Of a stretch of 26,298 nucleotides of DNA, positions 7,323 through 15,635 are shown piece by piece. Below the pieces are notes generated by a model that searched no databases, was not told the DNA's origin, and saw only the letters and a list, made by a program, of their open reading frames with translations. Source of the stretch: CAZHWR01 sp964536085 (GTDB taxonomy: Bacteria; Bacillota; Clostridia; Oscillospirales; Ruminococcaceae). The position numbers were made by a program, and so were the translations under genes. Position 1 is the first letter of the stretch, and each line of letters starts with the position of its first letter. The DNA lies in assembly GCA_964536085.1 (NCBI GenBank), contig CAZHWR010000025.1, positions 1 to 26,298 of the forward strand. The letters run 5' to 3'.

Positions 7323-9071
7323 TTGAATAATACTGTGTATTCCATAAACGGTCCTGTGGTAACTGTTAAAAAAGCCACCGAGTTTACCATGCTCGAAATG
7401 GTATATGTAGGAAATAAACGGCTGATAGGCGAGGTCATTTCTATAAGTGACCGCGAAACAACTATTCAGGTTTACGAAAGCACGACCGGGCTCGCTCCCG
7501 GCGAACCTGTTGAGCCTACGGGAAAGCCGATGTCGGTAACGCTCGGTCCGGGGATCATTTCAAATATTTTCGATGGGATAGAACGCCCTCTCGGCGATAT
7601 TTATGAGCACGACGGCGCGTTTATAAGCGAGGGTATCAGCATACCTGCGCTCGATACCGAAAAGGAATATGACGTAACGCTCACTGTGGTCCAAGGCGAC
7701 GAGTTATCTGGCGGCGAGGTTTACGCTACCTGCCCCGAAACGCACGCGGTGCTTCACAAATGCATGATACCGCCCGATATGTCCGGAAAAATCGTCAAGG
7801 TCATGCCGAACGGCAAATACCGTATTAACGACGTTATCGCGGTTTTGCAATCTGACGACGGCGAACAGACCGAGCTCACCTTATGCCAGCGCTGGCCGAT
7901 ACGTATTCCGAGACCTATCTCAAAGCGCCTGCCGACCGACCGTCCGCTTATCACGGGGCAGCGCGTTATAGATACTATGATTCCGATAGCAAAGGGCGGA
8001 ACCGCCGCGGTTCCCGGGGGCTTCGGAACCGGTAAAACAATGACTCAGCATCAGCTTGCGAAGTGGTGCGACGCCGATATTATAGTCTACATAGGCTGCG
8101 GCGAACGCGGAAATGAAATGACGCAGGTTTTAAAAGAGTTTTCCGAGCTTATCGACCCGAGAACGGGCAAAAAGCTCACCGACCGCACGGTGCTGATTGC
8201 AAATACGTCCAACATGCCTGTCGCGGCGCGCGAAGCGTCGATTTACACCGGCATAACCCTCGCCGAGTATTACAGGGACATGGGCTATCACGTTGCGATA
8301 ATGGCGGATTCCACCTCCCGCTGGGCGGAAGCTCTGAGAGAAATTTCGGGAAGGCTGGAGGAAATGCCCGCGGAGGAGGGATTCCCCGCATATCTGCCGT
8401 CGCGGCTTTCGCAGTTTTACGAGCGCGCGGGATATATGAAAAATTTAAACGGCACCGAGGGAAGCGTTACGATAATCGGAGCGGTTTCCCCTCAGGGGGC
8501 GGATTTTTCGGAGCCCGTCACCCAAAACACCAAGCGTTTTGTAAGAACGTTCTGGGCGCTTGACAAATCGCTTGCATATGCAAGGCATTATCCTGCGATA
8601 AACTGGACTACAAGCTACAGCGAGTATATCGACGACCTTTCGGATTACTATAACAAAACCATCGGACCTGAATTTTTGCAGTGCAGGCAGAAGCTTTCCA
8701 ACTATCTTGCCGAGGAAACTCAGCTTATGGAGATAGTAAAGCTTATCGGCGCGGACGTTCTGCCGGACGACCAAAAGCTGATTATTGAAACCGCGCGCGT
8801 TGTCCGAATAGGCTTTTTACAGCAAAACGCTTATCACAAGGAGGACACTTATGTTCCGATGGAAAAGCAGCTTAAAATGATGCAGGTAATTATATATCTG
8901 TATGAAAAATCAAGGGAGCTAGTTGCAAAAGCAATCCCGGTATCGCTTATTTCAGAACAAGGGCTGTTTGACATGTTGACGCGCATGAAGTACGACGTCC
9001 CGAACGATAATTTAGAGCTGTTTGACGACTATTATAAAACGATTGACGAAAAACTGGCCGTGATAAAGTAA
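7323..9071 (+). CDS. atpA: V/A-type ATPase catalytic subunit A
   Basis: A 582-residue catalytic subunit that hydrolyses or makes ATP in the A3B3 head. It shows the N-terminal barrel (TVYSINGPVVTV), the non-homologous insert around 110-190, the P-loop GGFGTGKT at 232-239, the catalytic glutamate Glu261 in GERGNE, and the SRWAEALREISGRLEEMPAEEG segment, followed by a helical C-terminal domain. The start is a TTG at 7323: the nearest ATG triplets (7312, 7318) are out of frame and close immediately, GGGGAAGGA (7304-7312) is suitably spaced, and the family begins with this residue. A UUG start for the most abundant head subunit is notable. Confidence 0.97.
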   Translation: MNNTVYSINGPVVTVKKATEFTMLEMVYVGNKRLIGEVISISDRETTIQVYESTTGLAPGEPVEPTGKPMSVTLGPGIISNIFDGIERPLGDIYEHDGAFISEGISIPALDTEKEYDVTLTVVQGDELSGGEVYATCPETHAVLHKCMIPPDMSGKIVKVMPNGKYRINDVIAVLQSDDGEQTELTLCQRWPIRIPRPISKRLPTDRPLITGQRVIDTMIPIAKGGTAAVPGGFGTGKTMTQHQLAKWCDADIIVYIGCGERGNEMTQVLKEFSELIDPRTGKKLTDRTVLIANTSNMPVAAREASIYTGITLAEYYRDMGYHVAIMADSTSRWAEALREISGRLEEMPAEEGFPAYLPSRLSQFYERAGYMKNLNGTEGSVTIIGAVSPQGADFSEPVTQNTKRFVRTFWALDKSLAYARHYPAINWTTSYSEYIDDLSDYYNKTIGPEFLQCRQKLSNYLAEETQLMEIVKLIGADVLPDDQKLIIETARVVRIGFLQQNAYHKEDTYVPMEKQLKMMQVIIYLYEKSRELVAKAIPVSLISEQGLFDMLTRMKYDVPNDNLELFDDYYKTIDEKLAVIK

Positions 9072-9150
9072 TACGGATTCTATTCCCGCACTTTGCGGGA
9101 AAACGGTTTGATTTTCGCATTTGCAGTTAATGAAAGGAACGGTCATATAT

Positions 9151-10551
9151 ATGAGCTTACAATTTATCGGTCTTAAAGAAATCAACGGACCGCTTGTTGT
9201 TCTCGACCACGTTAAAAACGCAAGCTATGACGAAATTGTCGAGCTGGTTTTAGATAACGGAACAAAGCGCCTCGGTCGTGTTATCCAAATCGAGGGTGAG
9301 AGGGTTATAATACAGGTTTTTGAGGGCACCACAGGGCTTTCGCTTAATAATACAAGGACAACGTTCACCGGTCATCCGATGGAAATGCCGCTTTCGACCG
9401 AGCTTCTCGGACGAATATTCAACGGCTCCGGTCGCCCGATAGACGGCTTGGGCGAGGTTTTTGCCGAAAAACGCGCCGATATAAACGGAAAGCCGATGAA
9501 TCCTGTGGCAAGAACCTATCCGAGAAACTATATAAGAACAGGAATTTCTTCAATTGACGCACTGATGACGCTTATCCGCGGTCAGAAGCTGCCGATTTTT
9601 TCAGGCTCGGGAATGAGCCATAATAAATTAGCCGTACAAATCGTTAAACAGGCAAAAATCGCTGAGGACAAGGCGCAGAAGTTCGCCATTGTATTTGCGG
9701 CGATGGGCGTTAAAAACGACGTTGCGGATTATTTCAGGCGTTCGTTTGAAGAATCGGGCGTTCTGCAAAACGTCGTGATGTTTTTGAATCTTTCAAACGA
9801 CCCGATAATCGAGCGCATCTTAACGCCGCGCTGTGCGCTTACCGTTGCGGAATATCTTGCGTTTGAACACAACATGCACATTCTCGTTATCATGACAGAT
9901 ATAACGTCCTACGCGGAGGCGCTAAGGGAATTTTCTTCATCGAAAAACGAAATTCCCGGAAGAAAGGGCTATCCCGGATATCTTTATTCGGATTTGGCTT
10001 CGCTTTATGAGCGTGCGGGAGTTATTGAGGGCTGTGCGGGAAGCGTTACGCAGATTCCGATTTTAACAATGCCGAACGACGACATCACTCATCCGATTCC
10101 CGATTTAACGGGATATATCACCGAGGGTCAGATTGTTTTGGACCGGGCTTTGGATCAAAGCGGTCTTTATCCGCCGATATCCGTTTTGCCGTCGCTTTCA
10201 AGGCTTATGAAGGACGGCGTAGGCGAGGGCTATACCCGTTCCGACCATTCTGCGGTTGCAAACCAGCTTTTCGCGGCGTACGCAAACGTGCAGGACGCCC
10301 GCGCGCTCGCCTCGGTTATCGGCGAGGAAGAACTGTCCGAGCAGGACAAACGATATATACGCTTCGGAAAGCTGTTCGAGCAGAATTTTATCAATCAGGG
10401 CTTTGACGAAAACAGGACTATTGAACAAACGCTTGAGCTCGGCTGGGATTTGCTCTGCACACTGCCCAAGGCCGACCTTGATCGTATTGACAACGAAATA
10501 CTTGATAAGTATTATGATCCCGAACGCGCCGCTAAATGGCTTGAAAAGTAA
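9151..10551 (+). CDS. atpB: V/A-type ATPase regulatory subunit B
   Basis: A 466-residue non-catalytic nucleotide-site subunit that alternates with A in the head. The segment FSGSGMSHNKLA (about 150-161) replaces the P-loop, the hallmark of B as opposed to A. GSVTQIPILTMPNDDITHPIPDLTGYITEGQI is the strongly conserved region around residue 300. The ATG at 9151 is favoured over the in-frame TTG at 9121 because AAAGGAACGGTCA ends just before it and MSLQFIGLKEINGPLV is the family start. A small hairpin (9084-9090/9094-9100) lies in the 79-nt gap after subunit A. Subunit D follows after 24 nt. Confidence 0.97.
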   Translation: MSLQFIGLKEINGPLVVLDHVKNASYDEIVELVLDNGTKRLGRVIQIEGERVIIQVFEGTTGLSLNNTRTTFTGHPMEMPLSTELLGRIFNGSGRPIDGLGEVFAEKRADINGKPMNPVARTYPRNYIRTGISSIDALMTLIRGQKLPIFSGSGMSHNKLAVQIVKQAKIAEDKAQKFAIVFAAMGVKNDVADYFRRSFEESGVLQNVVMFLNLSNDPIIERILTPRCALTVAEYLAFEHNMHILVIMTDITSYAEALREFSSSKNEIPGRKGYPGYLYSDLASLYERAGVIEGCAGSVTQIPILTMPNDDITHPIPDLTGYITEGQIVLDRALDQSGLYPPISVLPSLSRLMKDGVGEGYTRSDHSAVANQLFAAYANVQDARALASVIGEEELSEQDKRYIRFGKLFEQNFINQGFDENRTIEQTLELGWDLLCTLPKADLDRIDNEILDKYYDPERAAKWLEK

Positions 10552-10575
10552 ATTTGAAACGGAGGTGCCGCAGCG

Positions 10576-11199
10576 GTGAACGATCAGGTGTTCCCGACAA
10601 AAGGAAATCTTATCAACACCGGCAAAAGCTTAAGGCTTGCAAGGCTGGGATATGATTTGCTGGACCGAAAAAGAAACATATTGATACGCGAAATGATGGC
10701 GCTTGTTGATAAAGCCGCGTCTATCCGCGGTGATATCGAAACAACATATAAGCAGGCGTATCTTGCGCTGCAAAACGCAAACATCACTCTCGGTTCCGCC
10801 TCCTGCGAAAGAATCGCAAAATCCGTCCCGGTTGAAAAGGGCGTTGAGATAACATACAGAAGCGTTATGGGAGTTGAAATTCCCAACGTATCGATGGAGG
10901 AAACGCCCATCGATATCGATTACGGCTTTAGTCAAACCAATTCGCAGCTGGATATCGCTTATATTTATTTTCACCGCGCAAAAATGATGACTGTCACTTT
11001 GGCGGAAATAGACAACAGCGTTTACCGTCTTGCGGAGGCGATTAAAAAAACACAGCGCCGGGCAAACGCGCTTAAAAATATTGTTATCCCGCGGTTTGAA
11101 GGGATAACGAAATTTATTACCAATGCGCTTGAAGAAAAAGAACGCGAGGAATTCAGCCGTATGAAGGTCATAAAGGCGGCCAAATCTCTTGAAAAATAA
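10576..11199 (+). CDS. atpD: V/A-type ATPase central stalk subunit D
   Basis: A 207-residue protein of the ATP-synt_D family, the long antiparallel coiled coil that turns inside the head. It has the conserved N-terminal FPTKGNLI and LARLGYDLLDRKRNIL helix and the C-terminal RRANALKNIVIPRFEGITKFI helix. The start is a GTG at 10576 with GGAGG ten bases upstream; no ATG fits the family start. It is the last gene of the operon, and a terminator begins seven bases after its stop. Confidence 0.96.
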   Translation: MNDQVFPTKGNLINTGKSLRLARLGYDLLDRKRNILIREMMALVDKAASIRGDIETTYKQAYLALQNANITLGSASCERIAKSVPVEKGVEITYRSVMGVEIPNVSMEETPIDIDYGFSQTNSQLDIAYIYFHRAKMMTVTLAEIDNSVYRLAEAIKKTQRRANALKNIVIPRFEGITKFITNALEEKEREEFSRMKVIKAAKSLEK

Positions 11200-11205
11200 A
11201 AAAGT

Positions 11206-11232
11206 AAAAACGCACCCTTGGGGTGCGTTTTT
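11206..11232 (+). terminator. Rho-independent terminator of the ATPase operon
   Basis: A 12-bp stem (11206-11217 with 11221-11232, core CGCACCC/GGGTGCG) closes a three-base TTG loop and runs into a T6 tract. It lies seven bases after the stop of subunit D. Confidence 0.93.
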
Positions 11233-11294
11233 TGGATACGAGCCAAAGGGTTTTGCTTAAACAGCGGTCCGAATTTAATAAAGGATTTGATTGT

Positions 11295-11765
11295 ATGAAA
11301 AATGAAATATTCATAGTAAATGAACATGACGTCGGCGGGTATTGCGAAAATGCCCGGGAACCGTACGAGTATAAAAGGAAGTGCATCGTTCCCGATTCGG
11401 AACAGGCTCAGTGCGTGGTTTCGGTTTACGAGGTACCTCCGGGAAAATCGGCGTATCCTTACCATTATCATACACAGAACACCGAGGTGTTTTTTATTTT
11501 AAGCGGGAGCGGGCTTTTGGTCTGCCCCGGCGGCGAAAAGCGGATATCACGCGGCGACTTCGCCGTTTGCCCGCAAGGAGAGGCGGGCGCTCACAAAATT
11601 GTGAACGATTCCGAAACCGAGCTGCTAAAATACATAGATTTCGACACCAACAATTCCCCCGATGTTATCCGATATCCCGATTCGGGCAAAACAGGGGTAG
11701 TGTGCGGCGGCGTAAACACGCTGTTTTTTGATTCGGACTCTGCGGGTTATTACGACGGCGAATAG
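11295..11765 (+). CDS. Cupin-domain protein
   Basis: A 156-residue single-domain cupin, a small metal-binding beta-barrel. Motif 1 is visible as Gly50, His57, His59, Glu64 and Gly71, and motif 2 as Gly88-Asp89 region, Pro93, Gly95 and His100, so the usual three-His/one-Glu metal site appears complete. Such proteins act as isomerases, dioxygenases or sugar-binding proteins, and the sequence does not say which. The ATG at 11295 has AAAGGA about ten bases upstream; the open frame further upstream runs back into the ATPase terminator. It lies alone, converging on the acyltransferase gene with only 12 bases between the stops and no evident terminator there. Confidence 0.88.
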   Translation: MKNEIFIVNEHDVGGYCENAREPYEYKRKCIVPDSEQAQCVVSVYEVPPGKSAYPYHYHTQNTEVFFILSGSGLLVCPGGEKRISRGDFAVCPQGEAGAHKIVNDSETELLKYIDFDTNNSPDVIRYPDSGKTGVVCGGVNTLFFDSDSAGYYDGE

Positions 11766-11777
11766 TCGATAAGGTTT

Positions 11778-12803
11778 TTACAGCTTAAGTGCTTTAACAA
11801 GCTTTCCTATCGATTTGTCAAAGACAAATCCGAGCGCAAGAGTGACAACGGCGCTCAGAGCGAAAAAAGTGATTTTATAATTCGTCAGCGGGGTGCGGCT
11901 TAAAATCATCATTGGAATCCTTTGGAGGATATATAGGCTGAAAAGATGGTCGCCTAAATATTTTACCGCGCGGTTGCCGATACGCACCTTGCGCGTAAAT
12001 AAAAGAATCATCACTGTGAATAAAAAGACTGAAAGCTCGTAGCACAAAAATCTTTTTCCCATAAACTGCCGTGAAATAAAGAATGCGGCAGTGAAAACCA
12101 AAAGGCAGATTTCAGTCACGGACTTTTTTGACAGCAGCTTTTCAATTTGCTCTTTGAACACTGAATACCAGATTCCGATAACATAGCAGATAAGAGTGTT
12201 GTACCACCACGGGTCTTTGTATTGTTTCAGCACGATTATCAACGCCGCTGTCAGGACGGTAACCGCAACAGCGCCGGGTACAATTTTGTCTTTTAAGAAA
12301 ATGAAGGACACAAATGTTATCAGATAAAGGATTAAAACCGAAAATATATACCAGTTTGAATTGCCCAGCGACGACCATCCTATAAGCGACAGCAGTGTGT
12401 TTTTAAGCGAGAATTTCCCACCCATCAAAAGATTAAGTGCCAAATACAGGAGCACTGCTATATCAAATTGCAGTAAAACCGAAAGAAACCGGTGCTTCGG
12501 AATGCGCTTTACATATCCGATACCCTTTGTTCTGACCGATAAAGCCACTCCGTAGCCCGAATAAAACAAAAACATGGCGACCAAAAGCTGTGCAAGGCTT
12601 TTATCCAACTGAACAAACAAAAAGTCCCAGTCGTTCCAGTCGGTTATATATTGTGAAAAGTGCCGGATGAAAACCAAAATCAAAAAACAGCCCTTGACTG
12701 CCGCAGTGCTGTCCTTTGACAGATAGCTTTCGTTGAACCCCTTAAAATAAATTTTGGCGTTATAGCTCATCAAAAGGAAAAGTCCTATCAGTACTGCCGT
12801 CAT
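11778..12803 (-). CDS. Acyltransferase 3 family membrane protein
   Basis: A 341-residue polytopic membrane protein with about ten hydrophobic helices. The N-terminal AAVKGCFLILVFIRHFSQY contains Arg47-His48; a histidine at the start of the domain is the expected catalytic residue of the acyltransferase 3 (OafA/WecH-like) family, which transfers acyl groups to surface sugars or other carbohydrates. SGYGVAL and GNSNWYIFSVLILYL also fit the family. The length is normal. A GGGGGAA site precedes the ATG. It is not surrounded by glycan-synthesis genes, so the acceptor is unknown. Confidence 0.82.
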   Translation of the reverse strand: MTAVLIGLFLLMSYNAKIYFKGFNESYLSKDSTAAVKGCFLILVFIRHFSQYITDWNDWDFLFVQLDKSLAQLLVAMFLFYSGYGVALSVRTKGIGYVKRIPKHRFLSVLLQFDIAVLLYLALNLLMGGKFSLKNTLLSLIGWSSLGNSNWYIFSVLILYLITFVSFIFLKDKIVPGAVAVTVLTAALIIVLKQYKDPWWYNTLICYVIGIWYSVFKEQIEKLLSKKSVTEICLLVFTAAFFISRQFMGKRFLCYELSVFLFTVMILLFTRKVRIGNRAVKYLGDHLFSLYILQRIPMMILSRTPLTNYKITFFALSAVVTLALGFVFDKSIGKLVKALKL

Positions 12804-12827
12804 AAAATATTCCCCCTAATACTCGTT

Positions 12828-12856
12828 ATTATAATATATTTTATCTGAAACGGCAA
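12828..12856 (-). promoter_or_regulatory. Sigma-A promoter of the acyltransferase gene
   Basis: On the minus strand TTGCCG (12856-12851) and a consensus TATAAT (12833-12828) are 17 bases apart. The leader would be about 18-20 nt, just enough for the GGGGGAA ribosome site. Confidence 0.65.
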
Positions 12857-12897
12857 CTTATTCTTGCAGTGTACGGCTGGGAAATCTGCGGAAGATG

Positions 12898-12906
12898 TGG
12901 TATACT
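12898..12906 (+). promoter_or_regulatory. Extended -10 promoter of tex
   Basis: TGGTATACT is an extended -10 element (TG, one base, TATACT). The -35 region is poor, which extended -10 promoters tolerate. Transcription would start near 12913, about 65 nt before the tex ATG. Confidence 0.5.
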
Positions 12907-12977
12907 TATAACTGCTTCGGATTTTGCGGGGCGCATCCGCAAAAATCGGTTTACATTTGAAAGGACAGGTAAATTTA

Positions 12978-15131
12978 ATGGACATTAACGCAAAAATCGC
13001 ACAGGAGCTTTCTATAAAAAAATCGCAGATCGATTCCGCCGTTGCGTTGCTGGACGACGGCAATACGGTACCGTTTATTGCGCGTTACAGAAAGGAAGTC
13101 ACAGGCTCGCTTGACGACGAACAGCTGAGAAATATCAGCGAACGGCTTTCAAGCCTGAGAAATCTTGAGAAACGCCGTGAGGAGATAATTTCCTCAATCG
13201 AGTCGCAGGACGCGATGACGCCTGAGCTTTTAGCGGATATAACCGAAGCGCAGACGCTTTCCCGGCTGGAGGATTTATATCTTCCCTACAAGAAAAAGCG
13301 CAAAACGCGCGCGACGGTCGCAAAGGCAAAAGGACTTGAACCGCTCGCGCTTGAGATTATTGAGCAAAAACAGGACTTTTCCCCCGATACGTCGGCAAAG
13401 GCATATATTGACGAGGAAAAAGAGGTCTATAATGAAGCGGACGCTTTGCAGGGAGCTTCGGATATAATTGCCGAGATGATATCCGACAACGCCAAGGTGC
13501 GCGGAGCGTTGAGGGATTTTATCGAGAAAACGGGCTTTCTTCACTCCGAGTCGGACAGCGAAGAGCCGGGGACGTATTCGATGTATTACGACTGGACAGA
13601 AAAGATTTCCAAGGTCGCGCCCCACAGAATTTTGGCCGTCAACCGCGGTGAAAAAGAGGGTGTTTTAAAGGTCACCGTCCAAATTGATTCGGATACGGCG
13701 ATAGACAAAATACTGAAAATAATTATAACAAACAAAAACACCGAATCGGCGGATTTTATCGCCGGTTCTGCGGCGGATTCGTTCAAGCGGCTGATTTTCC
13801 CGTCGCTTGAAAACGAGATACGCTCCGCGCTGTTCGATACGGCGGCGGGGCAGGCGATAAAGGTGTTCGGGCTGAATTTAAAGCCGCTTTTGATGCAGCC
13901 GCCGCTAAAGGGCAGAGTGACCATGGGGTTTGACCCCGCATACCGCACAGGCTGTAAAATAGCGGTTGTGGACGAAACCGGCAAGGTGTGTGATGTAACG
14001 GTGGTTTATCCCACGCCTCCGCAGAACAAAACCGAGGAAGCAAAGAAAAAGCTCACACAGCTTATCGACAAATACAACGTGACTGCAATTGCAATAGGGA
14101 ACGGAACGGCTTCGAAGGAGTCGGAGATATTTGTGGCGGACATGTTAAAGGAGCAAAGCCACAAGGTCGATTACATGGTCGTGAGCGAGGCGGGAGCGTC
14201 GGTGTATTCCGCGTCGAAGCTCGGTTCGGAGGAGTTTCCGCAGTACGACGCTTCTTTAAGAAGCGCGGTGTCGATTGCAAGGCGGCTTCAGGACCCGCTT
14301 GCAGAGCTTGTTAAAATCGACCCGAAGGCCATCGGAGTGGGGCAGTATCAGCACGATATGCCGCAAAAGGCGCTGGGCGAAACGCTGTCGGGAGTAGTCG
14401 AGGACTGCGTTAACAGCGTCGGGGTGGATTTGAACACAGCATCAGGCTCGTTGCTTTCGTATGTTTCGGGCATAGGTCCCGCGCTTGCGAAGAACATAGT
14501 GGCATACCGCGAGGAAAACGGAAAATTCATCTCGCGCAGGCAGCTTAAAGAGGTTCCGAAGCTCGGGAACAAAGCGTTTTTGCAGTCGGCGGGATTTTTG
14601 CGCGTTGCAAATTCGGACGAGCCGCTTGACAACACCGCCGTTCATCCCGAATCTTATTCTGCGGCTAAAAAGCTGCTCAAAATTCAGCATCTGGACGAGA
14701 ATGATTTGGGGATGGAAAAAATTTCCGATTTGAAGCAGTCGGTTGAAAAAAGCGGTAAAAAACAAATCGCCGAACAGCTTGATATCGGCGTTCCCACCTT
14801 GGAGGATATTGTAGACGAGCTTATCAGACCCGGACGCGACCCCCGCGACAAGCTCAAAACCCTCGCGCTTCATTCCGAGCTAAAGGGTATAGAGGATTTA
14901 AAGCCTGACATGGTGCTTGAGGGAACGGTCAGAAACGTCGTAGATTTCGGGGCGTTTGTTGATATAGGCGTTCATCAGGACGGACTTGTTCACATTTCGC
15001 GTATATGTGATAGATACATCAATCATCCGTCCGAGGTCCTGCGCGTTGGGGATATAGTAAAGGTAAAGGTGCTGGAAGTCGATTTAAAGCGAAACAGAAT
15101 TTCGCTTACGATGAGGGACGTAAAGGATTAA
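12978..15131 (+). CDS. tex: Tex family RNA-binding transcription accessory protein
   Basis: A 717-residue cytoplasmic nucleic-acid-binding protein, full length for Tex. The order is a helical N-terminal region with PFIARYRKEVTGSLDDEQLR at about 30-49, a YqgF/RNase H-like domain from about 316 (MGFDPAYRTGCKIAVVD) to 445, helix-hairpin-helix repeats at about 482-560 (DLNTASGSLLSYVSGIG), and a C-terminal S1 RNA-binding domain at about 644-717 (GTVRNVVDFGAFVDIGVHQDGLVHIS). Tex is linked to transcription and RNA quality control in several bacteria. The ATG at 12978 has AAAGGACAGG upstream; the frame extension to 12924 has no site and breaks the family start. It stands alone between its own promoter and terminator. 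Confidence 0.97.
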   Translation: MDINAKIAQELSIKKSQIDSAVALLDDGNTVPFIARYRKEVTGSLDDEQLRNISERLSSLRNLEKRREEIISSIESQDAMTPELLADITEAQTLSRLEDLYLPYKKKRKTRATVAKAKGLEPLALEIIEQKQDFSPDTSAKAYIDEEKEVYNEADALQGASDIIAEMISDNAKVRGALRDFIEKTGFLHSESDSEEPGTYSMYYDWTEKISKVAPHRILAVNRGEKEGVLKVTVQIDSDTAIDKILKIIITNKNTESADFIAGSAADSFKRLIFPSLENEIRSALFDTAAGQAIKVFGLNLKPLLMQPPLKGRVTMGFDPAYRTGCKIAVVDETGKVCDVTVVYPTPPQNKTEEAKKKLTQLIDKYNVTAIAIGNGTASKESEIFVADMLKEQSHKVDYMVVSEAGASVYSASKLGSEEFPQYDASLRSAVSIARRLQDPLAELVKIDPKAIGVGQYQHDMPQKALGETLSGVVEDCVNSVGVDLNTASGSLLSYVSGIGPALAKNIVAYREENGKFISRRQLKEVPKLGNKAFLQSAGFLRVANSDEPLDNTAVHPESYSAAKKLLKIQHLDENDLGMEKISDLKQSVEKSGKKQIAEQLDIGVPTLEDIVDELIRPGRDPRDKLKTLALHSELKGIEDLKPDMVLEGTVRNVVDFGAFVDIGVHQDGLVHISRICDRYINHPSEVLRVGDIVKVKVLEVDLKRNRISLTMRDVKD

Positions 15132-15140
15132 ATAGCATAT

Positions 15141-15174
15141 AAAAAAGCAGAGCTGAAAACAGCTCTGCTTTTTT
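15141..15174. terminator. Bidirectional terminator between tex and the YbjQ gene
   Basis: A perfect 14-bp stem (15141-15154 with 15161-15174, core GCAGAGCT) closes a GAAAAC loop. It has A6 on one side and T6 on the other, so it can end both tex (plus strand) and the convergent YbjQ-type gene (minus strand). Confidence 0.93.
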
Positions 15175-15200
15175 ATTTCGATTTACCTGTGATTAAGTAT

Positions 15201-15512
15201 TTACATGAATTTTACCGCAGTGCCCGACGTGAGAATCTCCGCTGCGCCCTGCGCTATAGCAGCGCTGGAAAACCTGACGTTTACCACTGCGTCCGCGCCC
15301 ATCGACTCCGCCTGTGCTATCATTCTGCCGAGCGCAACCTCGCGGGCTTCGGTGAGCATTTTTGTGTAAGAGACTAGCTCTCCGCCCACCATGTTCTTTA
15401 AACCTGCGCCGAAATCCTTGACAAAGTTTTTGGTATGCACCGTGTTGCCTGTTACCAGACCCAAAGTTTGCAGTTCCTTGCCCTGAATTGTTTCCGTGTT
15501 CACCAAAATCAT
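15201..15512 (-). CDS. YbjQ/UPF0145 family protein
   Basis: A 103-residue protein of the YbjQ (UPF0145) family, predicted to form a small oligomeric fold described as a putative heavy-metal-binding domain. The family signatures are visible: the N-terminal IQGKELQTLGLVTGNTV, a central helix EAREVALGRMIAQAESMGADAVVNVRF, and a beta-strand end. The length is normal. AAAAGGAG lies nine bases before the ATG. No cysteine or histidine cluster is visible (one His), so metal binding is doubtful. The gene has its own promoter and stands alone. Confidence 0.92.
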   Translation of the reverse strand: MILVNTETIQGKELQTLGLVTGNTVHTKNFVKDFGAGLKNMVGGELVSYTKMLTEAREVALGRMIAQAESMGADAVVNVRFSSAAIAQGAAEILTSGTAVKFM

Positions 15513-15556
15513 AATACCGTGCTCCTTTTAATTTATTGGTTGTATTTGCTGTTTTT

Positions 15557-15585
15557 ATTATACAGCGTTTTTGTGTTTAAAGCAA
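15557..15585 (-). promoter_or_regulatory. Sigma-A promoter of the YbjQ-type gene
   Basis: On the minus strand TTGCTT (15585-15580) and a consensus TATAAT (15562-15557) are separated by 17 bases. It lies directly beyond the gdhA terminator, so the two genes are independent transcripts. Confidence 0.65.
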
Positions 15586-15592
15586 CAAAAAA

Positions 15593-15612
15593 GGGCTGCC
15601 TAAAGGCAGCCC
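15593..15612 (-). terminator. Rho-independent terminator of gdhA
   Basis: An 8-bp GC-rich stem (15593-15600 with 15605-15612) closes a four-base loop. On the minus strand it is followed by T6. It lies about 23 bases after the gdhA stop. Confidence 0.9.
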
Positions 15613-15635
15613 AAAAGCTTTTTGGTTTAAAGTAT

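Noticed and set aside
11253..11281. Possible promoter before the cupin gene (TTGCTT, 17 bases, TAATAA)
   Set aside because: The -10 box is poor and would overlap the ribosome site, leaving almost no leader.
11812..11830. Perfect 8-bp hairpin near the end of the acyltransferase gene
   Set aside because: It lies within the coding sequence, has no T-run on either strand, and is most likely a coding coincidence.
13586..13984. Long antisense frames within tex and other genes
   Set aside because: They follow the codon periodicity of the real genes, lack ribosome sites and match no family.
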